Positions 19,881-31,800 of a stretch of 64,000 bases of DNA are shown here, in pieces. The notes under the pieces are model-generated. The model did no database searches and was not told the origin of the DNA. It was given only the letters and a program-made list of their open reading frames with translations. The stretch spans positions 310,001-374,000 of the forward strand of contig NC_044574.1 of NCBI RefSeq assembly GCF_901933205.1, in the 5' to 3' direction. This DNA is from Camarhynchus parvulus. Lineage: Eukaryota > Chordata > Aves > Passeriformes > Thraupidae. Every line of letters starts with the position of its first letter. The stretch's first letter is position 1. The position numbers and the translations under genes are program-made.

Positions 19881-22505
19881 CTCTCACCCCCAGCCTGAGG
19901 CCAGGAGCTTCCCAGAACACGCTGGGACCTGAGGATCCTGGAGAAATCTGTGTAAGCCTGGCTGCATTTCAGTAGGATCTGGGCTCCTGGGTTCCTCTGG
20001 CTCCCTTTGAAGGTTCCAGCCTTTAACAAATTGATTCCAAAGCAGCATTTACAGCACACTGCAGCCCGTCCTCAGCAGGGCTCACAGCATGTCTGTCTCT
20101 GCAGCAGCTGAGGGTCTGGCCCAGGGACAATTCGCTTTGTTTCAGGGCAAAATTCCTTCCTGAGCATTTGCAACAGCCGAGCATTGGGCTTTAAATGCTC
20201 CCGATTACCTCGGCCCAGGGTCCCTCAGCACAGAGCAGCGTTAGGAAAATGCAGGGACAGTTCCCCAAGCGCAGGATGGATCTCGGGAAGGCAGGGCTGC
20301 AGAGCACGCTCATCGGGCTGGCTGCTGTGCTGCCTCACCCCTGCCATGGCTGCTGCACTCTCCAGCAGCTGCCGCTGTCCCAGCAGGGCTGCAGGACAGA
20401 ATGTGGGCAGCCAGCCCTGCCCGTGTGACCAGCACGCCGTGCCCTCCCTGCAATCTGCCATCCCGGGCTGCTGGGCACCCTGGGCAGGAGGGGCGGGCAC
20501 TCCGAGGTTTGGCAGGTTTCTTTCTTCTCCCACTTGGAAATGCAGAAATGCGACTTGCAGCAGGACGTTTTCTCAGGATGGAACCTTTATTTGAGCAATA
20601 AATAAATAAATTCCAAACTCTCCTGATGAGGCACTGAGCAGAGAGCCCGCGGTCAGAGCAGGAGAGGTGCGGATGGATGCTCCATGTCCCGTGGAGCAAC
20701 AGGGAAACCTTTGGAGTGCCAAAGATAAGTGAGGATCTCTCAGATTAGACAGCACACACTTTTATGTAGCCCTCGCACTCACAGGACTGGATTGCACCCC
20801 TCCAGCATTTAAGATCGTGCTGTTTTGTCTTCTCCTCCTGTCAATGTGTCATTTCACGTCCTGGGGAAGAGCGTTAGAGCTCTGGGTGAAAATGTTCTGT
20901 TTTGTGCATTGCCGTTATTTTTACTGCCGTCACACAAGTGCTGTGACCTCCGGTGCCTCTCGGTTTCCCTGAGCAGTCCCAGATTTATGAGCTGCGGATG
21001 GAAGTGCTCTGTTTGCAGCCCCTGGCTCCAGGGTTGTGATGGGCTCTGAGGTTTAGGGGCGCTCGGGGAGCTCCAGCGGCTTTGGTGCTGTTGTGCTGAG
21101 AGCTGTCCCGCGGTGACCCTCACAGCCCCAGGGGTGACTGGCACGGTGCCTGCTCTCAGCAGCCCTCACAGCTCCTGGGATTTGGTTAAGGAATAACCTC
21201 GAGGTTCAGAGTCCCTGGGGATGCAGGAGCCTGGCAGGGGCAGCTCCAGGGCCGGGCTGCTCATCCCTCCCTGGCACACACAGGATATTCCAAACTGCAT
21301 CTCCTCCTCCCGTGCTGGGACCTCGACAGGAGGGGGAAGGATTGCAGAGGTGATGGGGAAATAGCCAAGACATAAAACCCCTTGTGTGAAACCCCCATCT
21401 AGGACAGCAAAGACAAATTGCAAACCTGCCTGGAAAAGCAGGTTGGTTATTGATAAAGAGGCAAGAGGGGATTCCCAGAAACTGTGAACAGACACAGCAC
21501 AAATCAACCCCCCAGCGCTGCGCTGCAGGGGAGGCTGAAAAACCCACTGACAAATTTGTAAACTGGAAATTGCAGAATTTATGAAGTAGCATGGAGTAAG
21601 TGATGGTCCCTTTCTAAAGAGAAAGGGAAAGTGCTGGCAAGGATCTGCTGCTGGGGGAAGGAACTCACTTCTCTCTGCCTCTGCTTTGGCCAGCTCAGCT
21701 GCTTTGGAAGATGCTCCTGCTTTTCCATCAGCTGTGGGAAGAATGATGGCATCCTGTATCCAGGTTTGTGCACTCCAGCCAAGCTCAGAAATTCAGGATG
21801 ACTGCACGAGTGGCACCCCCTTCCAGACTGCTGGAAGTAAAGAGAAGGAAAGAAACTCTAAAGCAAGAATAAAAAAGCAAATGTCAAAAAAAAAAAAGCA
21901 AAAAAAAAAAAGGCAAAAAAGAGGAGCAGTCATTGAAAAAGAAGAGTTACTCTGGCAATTGTAACTGCAACTAATGGAACAAGTATTGAACAAAATAAAT
22001 TCCCAAACAGTGGATAAAGAAAGGGAGACCAACTCAAACCCACAAGCATATGCCCAAGTACATAAAGAGTAAATCTCAGCAGAGAAATTTGTTGCCTATT
22101 TTTAGCTGAAACTATTAGTGGATAAAGAGTTTCTGTTTGGATTTTATTAAAACTCTTACAGCCCTGCTCTCAGGATAAATTCAAATTGGTGTTGCTCGGC
22201 CAGGCTGCAATGGAGGGAAACTGGGGTGTGAAATGAAACTGGGGTTCAGCATCCCTGAGCCTTGCAGGGGCACAGAACAGCCCTGGGGACAGGAGGGGTG
22301 TGAGGGAGAGCAGGGACAGCGGGGATGAGCCTGGCCTGCAGAGCAGGACACATCCTCACAGGAGTGTGCCAGGCTGCTGGGGAAGGGAGAAATGTGCATC
22401 CAGCTCCTTTGGGTAACCCCTGCTGGAGCCCCTGGGACACTTCTGCTCCTTTTCCAGCCCCGAGGGAAATCCTGCTGCCCCTGAGGGAAGGAAGTCCTGC
22501 TGCTC
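19881..22505. other. Single-copy noncoding stretch, 2.6 kb
   Basis: No CR1, LTR or satellite recognised. 20195-20330 and 20460-20700 are moderately CpG-rich. An AATAAATAAATAAAT run lies at about 20598. 21885-21925 has two poly(A) runs separated by GC. Open frames show no known domain. Confidence 0.45.
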
Positions 22506-23292
22506 CCCTCCATTCCCTTCCTTGCCCTGCTCTGCTCCATTCCCCACCTTGCTCTGTCCCCTCCATTCCCACCTTGCTCTGTCCCCTCCATTCCCCACCT
22601 TGCTCCGTCCCCTCCATTCCCCACCTTGCTCTGTCCCCTCCATTCCCCACCTTGCTCTGTCCCCTCTATTCCCACCTTGCCCTGTCCCCTCTATTCTCCA
22701 TTCCCACCTTGCCCTGTCCCCTCCATTCCCCATTCCCACCTTGCCCTGTCCCCTCTATTCTCCATTCCCACCTTGCCCTGTCCCCTCCATTCCCCATTCC
22801 CACCTTGCCCTGTCCCTCTATTCTCCATTCCCACCTTGCCCTGTCCCTCCATTCCCCATTCCCACCTTGCCCTGTCCCCTCCATTCCCCATTCCCACCTT
22901 GCCCTGTCCCCTCCATTCTCCATTCCCACCTTGCCCTGCCCCACTCCCTGTCCCCTCCATTCCCCATTCCCACCTTGCCCTTGTCCCTCCATCCCCCATT
23001 CCCACCTTGCCCTGTCCCCTCTATTCTCCATTCCCACCTTGCCCTGTCCCCTCCATTCCCCATTCCCACCTTGCCCTGTCCCCTCTATTCTCCATTCCCA
23101 CCTTGCCCTGTCCCCTCCATTCCCCATTCCCACCTTGCCCTGTCCCCTCCATTCCCCATTCCCACCTTGCCCTGTCCCCTCCATTCTCCATTCCCACCTT
23201 GCCCTGTCCCCTCCATTCCCCATTCCCACCTTGCCCTGTCCCCTCCATTCCCACCTTGCTCCCCCTCCCCCATTCCCACCTTGCCCTGCTCC
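22506..23292. repeat. Pyrimidine-rich minisatellite, 24-36 bp units
   Basis: About 26-30 copies of CACCTTGCCCTGTCCCCT followed by one or two CCATTCCC or CTATTCTC segments. The first third uses CTTGCTCTGTCC, the rest CTTGCCCTGTCC, so two subarrays meet near 22670. Alternation of CATTCCCCATTCCC and TATTCTCCATTCCC copies suggests a dimer about 72 bp long. Confidence 0.95.
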
Positions 23293-24654
23293 CCCTCAGC
23301 CTGCTGCCTCTCCTGAGCAGTTTCCCCAGCGGTGAGGGAGCAGCACTGCCACAGCTCTCCCTGGCACTCCATCCAGCAGGGATCCAGGATGGATGCGTGG
23401 GGCACACTGAGAGATTAAAAGCAGAGGCTCCAAGTCAGAGACGTTTTAAAAATGTGTGTGCTCAAGTAAAGGACTTTTTAATGTTTTAATAACAAATATT
23501 ACAAGATATTTTTCTCCATGCCCAGTGCCTGCTGAGCCATCATGCTGAGCCTGTATTTATGGCACTGTAAAGCACAATGAAGGCAGCAGCACCAGGAATA
23601 CTAATAGCCTCCAGTTTATTACACTAAGGCTGAGTGCTTCATTTTAATTGCATGGAAACATTTAATTTGTTAGATGAGGTGTCATGTAGTTTTCCTCAGG
23701 CACCAGTAACTCATATCCACACTGGGACAATTGAACAATCTAAGGGAGGCTTTAAAAAGAAATGGATTTTACTACTTCTTACCTTGTTGGGGTGTGTGGA
23801 TGGCCAGACTCTTGGAGCTTGCAGAGTTAAAATATTTTTGACTCTTCTGTAAGACTTGGTTGGGGTAACCCAGGCCGAAGGCACAAAGCATTTGGTGTCC
23901 CCACCTCTCCACACGGCCCGAGGATGTCCCTGCCTGTCCCTGGTGCCTGAGCCTGATGGTGTGAGCAGGGATCCGGGGCTGCAGCCAGGAAAGGCCCTTT
24001 GGGGAGGGAAGGAAGGCAGGGTGGGATTCAGAGCTGATCAGTGGGATGAAGCCCTGTGTGCTGGCTCTGCTGGGGTGGAGGGGGTTTCTCCCAGGGCTGC
24101 TGTGGGGCTGTGTTTGGGTTTTGCACCCTGGGGTTTGTGTTCCTGCTGAGCTCCCCCAGAGCTGAGGCCATTCCTGCCCTGGGGGCCCCGCTGGGGAGGG
24201 GACAGGGCCAGGACAGGGGACCCTGACTGACCCAGGGGGTATTCCAGACCTTGGGACATCACTGCCAGGAGTTAGAGTGGGGGAATAAGGAGGAGGGGGA
24301 GCCACTTGGAGTGATGGGGTTGGTCCCCCAGATCCCCGTGGGAAGGGCCCTGCTCTCTGGAGGTGCTGAACAGCTGCCACTGGGAAGGGGGGACTGAATT
24401 CCTTGGTTTGCTTTGTTTGCGTGTGTGCTCTTTGCTTCCCCTGTTGCTTTATCTCATCCCACCAGTTCTCCAGCTCTCACCCTCCTGATCCTCCTGGTCA
24501 CGGCTGGGGAGTGGGGCAGGGGCTGTGAGGGGCTGGGTCGCACCTGCCCTCCCTGCCCTGCCTCCCCTCAGCCTGCCCAGTTCTGAGCACTTATTGTGGC
24601 AGCAGTTCAGGAGAGAAAGGGGAAGGAAACCCAGCTGAGCAGGAATGGGTTTCA
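23293..24654. other. Single-copy stretch with AT-rich core
   Basis: 23440-23770 is AT-rich and rich in TAAT/ATTA motifs, the look of a conserved noncoding element. 23850-24400 is GC-rich without repeats. No exon recognised. Confidence 0.4.
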
Positions 24655-24838
24655 CATAATCAGGGAATCATGGAATGGGTTGGGAGGGACCCTAAAGCCC
24701 ACCCAGTGCCACCCCTGCCATGGCAGGGACACCTCCCACTGCCCCAGGCTGCTCCAAGCCCAATGTCCAGCCTGGATTTGGGCACTGCCAGGGGTCCAAG
24801 GGCAGCCCCAGCTGCTCTGGGCAGCAGAGGAACAGTGA
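24655..24838 (-). mobile_element. CR1 LINE 3' fragment
   Basis: Antisense: GGAATCATGGAATGGGTTGG, GGGACCCTAAAGCCCACCC, CCATGGCAGGGACACCTCCC, then CCCCAGCTGCTCTGGGCA. About 180 bp. Confidence 0.88.
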
Positions 24839-25089
24839 CATTGAAGGACAGAGCTCAGTTAATGCTCTGCAGTGATGCCAGACTGGGACATGTCACAAAA
24901 ATGGACATTTTATGAAAAGAATCCATTCAAGAAATAAAAAGGAGGGCTGCCAATGTGTCCCATGAGGCAAAGGGGCTAAGGAAGATGACGGTTGTTTGGA
25001 ACCAGCTGGTTCTATCAAAGACTAGCAGCTGCTTTCCTCTGCACACACACGTGCCCAAACAGGGGTGATGAGTGTGGAGGAGTGCCTGA

Positions 25090-25475
25090 GTCAGCACAGA
25101 CTCTTTGTGCTGTGCTAGGGCTGTCCTCAGCCTGGGCTGCATCCTCACACTGACCCCACGTGCTCACTTGTGTTCACTTGTGTTCATTTGTGCTGTCAGG
25201 GCTGCTCCTCAGCCTGGACTGCATCCTCACACTGACCCCACGTGCTCATTTGTGTTCATTTGTGCTCATTTGTGCTCACTTGTGTTCATTTGTGCTCACT
25301 TGTGCTCACTTGTGCTGTGCCAGGGCTGCACCTCAGCCTGGACTCCATCCTCACGCTGACCCCACGTACTCATTTGTGCTCATTTGTGCTCACTTGTGTT
25401 CATTTGTGCTCACTTGTGCTGTGCCAGGGCTGCTCCTCAGCCTGGGCTCCATCCTTACACGCTGACCTCACCAGC
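25090..25475. repeat. Nested repeat: about 110-bp unit with inner decamers
   Basis: Four copies of a GC-rich part (GCCAGGGCTGCTCCTCAGCC, then ATCCTCACACTGACCCCACG) are separated by runs of the decamer TCATTTGTGC/TCACTTGTGT. Decamer number differs between copies (about 3 to 7), so the inner repeat varies independently of the outer one. Confidence 0.93.
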
Positions 25476-25907
25476 TCAGTCACTGCTGTTAAAAATCTCC
25501 CTAATGGAAGGGGAAAGCGATGGCTCAGTGCACGGAGAGGTAAGGCTGCAAGGGCTCTGCAAAGCCACTGGTAAATACCTTATCACTGCAGGTTTGCAGG
25601 GAGATAGGAGTTATCTGAGATATGCTGCAGCTCAGCTCCCACTTTATGGGCTCAGGGCTGTCATGTCTGTGCTATGGAAGAATAATTCTCCCAGCAGGAA
25701 TTACTGGGGAAGAGGAACATTATGCAGAAGAGGAGACTCTGCTGTCCTTAATATCCACATTATGGCCTTTGAGGCAGCGAGGAGCTGCCATGGCAATGAG
25801 CAAGCAGAGCAGTGGCACACTTGGGGGGAAGCCATGTGTTAGTGACAAATGTCCTGACAAATGCCAAGTCCCACCATTTCCAGTTTCTTTGGGCCTTTGG
25901 AAAGCCA
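25476..25907. other. Single-copy noncoding stretch
   Basis: No repeat or exon recognised. Confidence 0.45.
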
Positions 25908-26106
25908 GGACTGGCAGGGTGGGCAGGCCCTGGCACAGGTGCCCAGAGCAGCTGTGGCTGCCCCTGGAGCCCTGGCAGTGCCCAAGGCCAGGCTGGACAC
26001 TGGGGCTGGAGCACCTGGGACAGTGGGAGGTGTCCCTGCCATGGCAGGGGTGGGGCTGGGGGGCTTTGAGATCCCTTTCCACCCAAACCATTCCATGACT
26101 CTGTGA
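25908..26106 (+). mobile_element. CR1 LINE 3' fragment
   Basis: Sense: AGGCCCTGGCACAGGTGCCC, GGTGTCCCTGCCATGGCAGG, tail CACCCAAACCATTCCATGAC. About 200 bp. Confidence 0.9.
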
Positions 26107-27498
26107 GGACTTGCCCATCACAAAAACCACGAGGCTGTGCTGTAAAAACAGGGGATGCATGGCAAATTCTCACCCGGTGCTCACATTGCCTCAAAAGAGG
26201 AGAGCCAGTGAGAGGGGTGAGGGTTGATCTCCTGAGGATGGATTTTTGCACCACCAAAGGCGTTGCAGTAGGAGCTGAGAAAGCTGAGAAGGGCTTTTCC
26301 ATCAGCAGCTGCTGCAGCAAACCTGTTGAGAAGCGTCAGTGACTGTTTTGGGTGTGCATTTTCTGGGGGTGCTCCTGCTGCAGAGTGTAGAGCTGCACAA
26401 AGTGGCTGCCCCAGCCAGCACCAGGCTGGCCCGGGGCTGGGCTCTGGCTGCATTTGGGAGGCTCAAAGAGGCGCTGCGTGAGGATGGCTGTGGGATCCCA
26501 GGCACTGCTCCCACACCAGGAGCAACACCTCACGTTGAGCTGTGCACAGATCCTGGGAACTCCAATTTGGGAATTGCCCCAGAAACCCAATTTTAAGTTT
26601 CTCTTCTGACTCAAGCCATGACCTTTATGATGTCCCCTCTCTGCACTACTGGCTGAGGATCTCTGCCCCTGTCCTGCAGTGAGGTGAGCACAGGAGCTCC
26701 TGCAGGCACCAGAAATTCCCCTGTGCTGCCCAAGCAGGCCATGGGAAGGAAGGAGCTGGCAGCCCAGGGGCACCTGGGATGGGGCTGGAGTCAGCTGCAG
26801 TGCACTGTCCCACTTACCTCTCCTGCAGGCCACAATCCCCAATCCTCAGCTCTGTCCCTGCTCTCAGACCCCTGAAAGTAACAGAAAGGCCAAGAACATT
26901 CACAAGGTCATCACTGAATAATTATGAATAATCAGCAACCCTGGGAAAATCACAGGTCACTGGCAGGGAACTGAGGAGCAGAAAGAGACAAAAAAAAGTT
27001 GGAATTAATTATTTCCCAGACATTTATCACTACTTTAGTGTTGCTAAAATGAATATCAGGTGATGAATTATTGCTCATGAACAGCACAGAAAAATCTCAG
27101 TAGCCAACAATTTTTAATTTCTACACCTATAGAGAGCTGTGACTCTGAGCACTGGCACACTAAATCCTTCACTGCTGCCAGAGAAACATTGTCCTGTTCC
27201 TTCTCCCCACTCATGTTCCTGCTGTCCAGCTGCAGCTCCTGGGCTCTCTGGGATCTGATCTGGCTCCTCAGCTCAGCAGAAATCAGCAATTTTCTGATCT
27301 CCACAGATGACAGAATTTATTTAGCTTTCAGATGTTACATTTCCATGAGGAAACAAAAGGATGCTCTGGAGCAAGCACTGTGTCCTGTCACTGTTGCTGT
27401 GCCAGGCTGAGTTTTGACCAGGGCAGGGTGTTGGACTGGGGGGTCATTCTGGGTGGGGCTCAGAGCAGAGTCCTCCCCCCAAATCTCCTTGGACAGGA
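26107..27498. other. Single-copy noncoding stretch, 1.4 kb
   Basis: No repeat recognised. AT-rich parts lie at 26880-27120. No family-like open frame. Confidence 0.45.
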
Positions 27499-27499
27499 G

Positions 27500-27662
27500 T
27501 ATCGCTCTAGGACACAAAATAAAATGATGCAAACACTGGAATCTCCAAGGTAAAAAAGAGGGCAGTTTAATTTCTGACTCCAACACTTACAGATTTCCAA
27601 AAGTGACAGGGGTTGGAAGATAAAAGTGCCAACTCTTAGAATAACTTAAAAAAACAGGGCAA
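27500..27662 (-). mobile_element. Diverged LTR fragment (family B)
   Basis: On the minus strand GTCACTTTTGGAAATCTGTA, GTTGGAGTCAGAAATTAAAC and CTTTTTTACCTTGGAGA align with 1930-2010 of the family B LTR. The left end matches the LTR start poorly and the AATAAA is altered. Old copy, shortened by internal deletion. Confidence 0.65.
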
Positions 27663-27744
27663 CACAGGAGGCTCCTTCCAGCTCCAGCTTCCTCCCACAG
27701 CAGCCCTGAGGAGCTCCTCAGGTTCTTGAGGGCATGCAGTGCTG

Positions 27745-28195
27745 CCAGGCACAGGGTGCAGCATCCTCCTGTAATCCCTGGAGTGTGGGACAGCATCCTC
27801 CTGTAATCCCAGCACAGGGCACAGCATCCTCCTGTAATCCCTGGAGTGTGGGACAGCATCCTCCTGTAATCCCAGCACAGGGCACAGGATCCTCCTGTAA
27901 TCCCTGGAGTGTGGGACAGCATCCTCCTGTAATCCCAGCACAGGGCACAGCATCCTCCTGTAATCCCAGCACAGGGCACAGCATCCTCCTGTAATCCCTG
28001 GAGTGTGGGACAGCATCCTCTTGTAATCCTAGCACAGGGCACAGCATCCTCCTGTAATCCCTGGAGTGTGGGACAGCATCCTCCTGTAATCCCAGCACAG
28101 GGCACAGCATCCTCCTGTAATCCCTGGAGTGTGGGACAGCATCCTCCTGTAATCCCAGCACAGGGCACAGCATCCTCCTGTAATCCCAGCACTGT
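27745..28195. repeat. Dimeric minisatellite, 63 bp (32 + 31)
   Basis: Two monomers share AGCATCCTCCTGTAATCCC and differ after it: TGGAGTGTGGGAC versus AGCACAGGGCAC. They alternate for most of about 14 monomers; two AGCACAGGGCAC monomers stand together near 27940-27985. The last monomer runs straight into the next array. Confidence 0.95.
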
Positions 28196-29762
28196 GGCAG
28201 TAGATCTCTGCTGTCCCAGGGCTGTGGCAGTAGATCTCTGCTATCCCAGGGCTGTGGCAGTAGATCTCTCTGCTGTCCCAGGGCTGTGGCAGTAGATCTC
28301 CCTGCTATCCCAGCACTGTGGCAGTAGATCTCTCTGCTGTCCCAGCAGTGTGGCAGTAGATCTCTGCTGTCCCAGGGCTGTGGCAGTAGATCTCTCTGCT
28401 GTCCCAGGGCTGTGGCAGTAGATCTCTCTGCTATCCCAGGGCTGTGGCAGTAGATCTCTGCTATCCCAGCACTGTGGCAGTAGATCTCTCTGCTATCCCA
28501 GCAGTGTGGCAGTAGATCTCTCTGCTGTCCCAGGGCTGTGGCAGTAGATCTCCCTGCTATCCCAGCACTGTGGCAGTAGATCTCTCTGCTGTCCCAGCAG
28601 TGTGGCAGTAGATCTCTGCTGTCCCAGGGCTGTGGCAGTAGATCTCTGCTATCCCAGCAGTGTGGCAGTAGATCTCTGCTGTCCCAGGGCTGTGGCAGTA
28701 GATCTCTGCTATCCCAGGGCTGTGGCAGTAGATCTCTGCTATCCCAGCACTGTGACAGTAGATCTCTGCTATCCCAGGGCTGTGGCAGTAGATCTCTCTG
28801 CTATCCCAGGGCTGTGGCAGTAGATCTCTCTGCTGTCCCAGCACTGTGGCAGTAGATCTCTGCTATCCCAGGGCTGTGGCAGTAGATCTCTGCTATCCCA
28901 GCACTGTGGCAGTAGATCTCTCTGCTATCCCAGCACTGTGGCAGTAGATCTCTCTGCTATCCCAGGGCTGTGGCAGTAGATCTCTGCTATCCCAGGGCTG
29001 TGGCAGTAGATCTCTCTGCTATCCCAGCACTGTGGCAGTAGATCTCTGCTATCCCAGCACTGTGGCAGTAGATCTCTCTGCTATCCCAGCACTGTGGCAG
29101 TAGATCTCTCTGCTATCCCAGGGCTGTGGCAGTAGATCTCTCTGCTATCCCAGCACTGTGACAGTAGATCTCTCTGCTATCCCAGGGCTGTGGCAGTAGA
29201 TCTCTGCTGTCCCAGGGCTGTGGCAGTAGATCTCTGCTATCCCAGCACTGTGGCAGTAGATCTCTGCTGTCCCAGGGCTGTGGCAGTAGATCTCTGCTAT
29301 CCCAGGGCTGTGGCAGTAGATCTCTGCTATCCCAGCACTGTGGCAGTAGATCTCTGCTGTCCCAGGGCTGTGGCAGTAGATCTCTCTGCTATCCCAGGGC
29401 TGTGGCAGTAGATCTCTGCTCCCAGGGCTGTGGCAGTAGATTCTGTATCCCAGCGCTGTGGCAGTAGATCTCTGCTATCCCAGGGCTGTGGCAGTAGATC
29501 TCTCTGCTGTCCCAGGATTGTGGCAGTAGATCTCTGCTATCCCAGGGCTGTGGCAGTAGATCTCTGCTATCCCAGCGGTGTGGCAGTAGATCTCTGCTGT
29601 CCCAGGGCTGTGGCAGTAGATCTCTGCTATCCCAGCACTGTGGCAGTAGATCTCTGCTATCCCAGCGGTGTGGCAGTAGATCTCTCTGCTGTCCCAGGAC
29701 TGTGGCAGTAGATCTCTGCTATCCCAGGGCTGTGGCAGTAGATCTCCCTGCTGTCCCAGGCA
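28190..29762. repeat. 29/31-bp minisatellite carrying AGATCT, 1.6 kb
   Basis: About 52 copies of GTGGCAGTAGATCTCTGCT followed by ATCCCAGGGCT, ATCCCAGCACT or GTCCCAGCAGT. The 31-bp form has an extra CT (ATCTCTCTGC). Almost every unit has the palindrome AGATCT; a decayed copy at about 29438 has lost it. The junction with the previous array uses the shared ATCCCAGCAC. Confidence 0.97.
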
Positions 29763-29846
29763 TGTGGATCAGGAGAAGACACACAAGGTGTTCATGAGGA
29801 GCAGGAGTGCCAGGAAAGCGGGAATGGAGTCCCACTGAAGGAGGGG

Positions 29847-30075
29847 AGATTTCCACTGGACATTGGGAATTAGGAATTGTTCCCTGTGAGGTGTGAGGCC
29901 CTGGCACAGGTGCCCAGAGCAGCTGTGGCTGCCCCTGGATCCCTGGCAGTGCCCAAGGCCAGGCTGGACACTGCTCTGGGAGCACCTGGGACAGTGGGAG
30001 GTGTCCCTGCCATAGCAGGGGTGGCACTGGATGGGATTTGATGTCCCTCCTGACCCAAACCATTCTGGGATTCGG
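29847..30075 (+). mobile_element. CR1 LINE 3' fragment
   Basis: Sense: GGACATTGGGAATTAGGAAT, AGGCCCTGGCACAGGTGCCC, tail TGACCCAAACCATTCTGGGA. About 230 bp. Confidence 0.9.
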
Positions 30076-31152
30076 TTTGTGAATGTCACTATGGGCATCT
30101 AATTTCATAACTCTTGACCAAACTAATTTGTACTTGTCCTCTTAGCAATTAATGAATTTATAATAGAAGAATAATTTGCCTCTTTATGCCAAAATCAGCA
30201 TGTTCAGATGGGGGGGGCGGGGAGGCTCTTTTTTCTGAGGGAAAGACAAAGGTGCTTTGTGCCTGATTTGAATTTCAGACAAACATTGAACAGATCACTT
30301 TGCTTTCCCAAACGCACAGTGCAGGCTCTAAGAGCAGCTAAATTGCTATAAATTAAAGTTAAATGTCAAAAAGGCAAAGATGTGCAGGAATGCAGGAGAC
30401 AATCTCGGTGCAATTGGGGTTGTTACCGAGCTGCTTTTATCCACTTTGCTTGCATAGAGTTAAGTGCTCTTCCTGGAAAGGGGGACTTTTTTTTTTCTTT
30501 CTATTTTTAAGTAAGTCTCAACCCCCAGTTCCACTGAAATAGGATGTCATAATTTCTCATTTTCAAATATCATCAGGGAAAGAATTGTGATTGTCCACTC
30601 ATAGTGCTTATCATTTCAGTGGAGTTCTGCAGCCTGTTCTTGGTGAAATGCCATCCCTTGGCTCTAGCAGGTATCAACCTGCTCAGTAAAAGAGAAATTA
30701 AGGAGCCATTTCTACCTGTGCTGAGTCGTTGGCCTCTGTGGGAGGGGAGTAATGAAATCCCTGCTTCTTCTGGCACTTCCAAATAGAAAATATAAGGGGA
30801 AATGCAGTGTGAGCTGTGTGTGACAGATAAGAAAACAAGGATCAGTGTTCCCACAGAAAGGAAGGACTCCAGCAAGGCCAGGCTGCTCTGGGCCTCCCTG
30901 CTGCGCCCAGCCCAGTGTCCCCAGCCAGCTCTGAGGGGTGGCAGAGCCCCAGCTGGCTGGGGACAGCCCCTGCCAGCCTGAGCTCCCAGGGATGTGTCCC
31001 CAGAGCTGCCCTGCCCTGCACACCTGGCTCGGGGAGCCCTGGGAGCCCTTCCCTCTGCAGCCATGGCACACCTGCAGCCCACCGCCAGGAGAGGCACCAC
31101 GGGGAGCAGGCTGGAGGCAGAGCAGGTCAGAGGAAGGGGATTTTTATTACAG
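30076..31152. other. Single-copy noncoding stretch, 1.1 kb
   Basis: 30080-30620 is AT-rich with a short G run (GGGGGGGCGGGG) near 30212. 30840-31150 is GC-rich. No repeat family or exon recognised. Confidence 0.45.
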
Positions 31153-31800
31153 ACATGCGAAACCACTGGCACAGGGTGCCCAGAGAAGCTGCAACCGCCC
31201 CGTCCCTGCAAACATCCAAGGTCAGGCTGGGCTCTGAGCACCCTGGGCTGGTGGAAGGTGCCCCTGGCTATGGTAGGGGGTTGGACAGATGGCTTTTAAA
31301 GGTCCTTGCAATGCAATGCAATGCAATCCAACCCAATCCAATCCAATGCAATCCAACCCAATCCAACCCAATCCAACCCAACCCAACCCAACCCAATCAA
31401 CCCAACCCAACCCAACCCAACCCAATCAAACCCAATCCAGTCCAGTCCAGTCCAATCCAATCCAATCCAATCCAATCCAATCCAATCCAATCCAATCCAA
31501 TCCAATCCAATCCAACCCAATCCAGTCCAGTCCAATCCAATCCAATCCAATCCAATCCAATCCAATCCAGTCCAACCCAATCCAATCCAGTTCAACCCAA
31601 CCCAATGCAATGCAATGCAATCCAATCCAATCCAATCCAATCCAATCCAATCCAATCCAATCCAATCCAACCCAATCCAATCCAATCCAATCCAACCCAA
31701 TCCAATCCAATCCAATCCAATCCAATCCAATCCAATCCAATCCAACCCAACCCAATCCAATCCAATCCAACCCAAACCATTGCAGGATTCTCTGATTCTG
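31153..31800 (+). mobile_element. CR1 3' end with an expanded tail
   Basis: The body (31153-31306) reads CCACTGGCACAGGGTGCCC, CCAAGGTCAGGCTGGGCTC, TTTTAAAGGTCCTTGCAA. The final bases after the array (31772-31800) read AACCCAAACCATTGCAGGA and TTCTCTGATTCTG, the true CR1 end. A normal copy joins these with a single TTCCAACCCAAACC. Confidence 0.85.
31305..31775. repeat. TCCAA/CCCAA pentanucleotide array born in a CR1 tail
   Basis: About 94 pentamers, mainly TCCAA with CCCAA, TGCAA and TCCAG variants. Variant blocks recur: TGCAA runs at 31307-31325 and 31602-31620, CCCAA-rich at 31375-31420, and GTCCA pairs at 31438 and 31522. The minus strand reads as WIGLD repeats in open frames, which is not coding. 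Confidence 0.96.

Noticed and set aside
21885..21925. Poly(A) runs as the tail of a processed pseudogene.
   Set aside because: No gene-like sequence upstream and no flanking target duplication that I could find.
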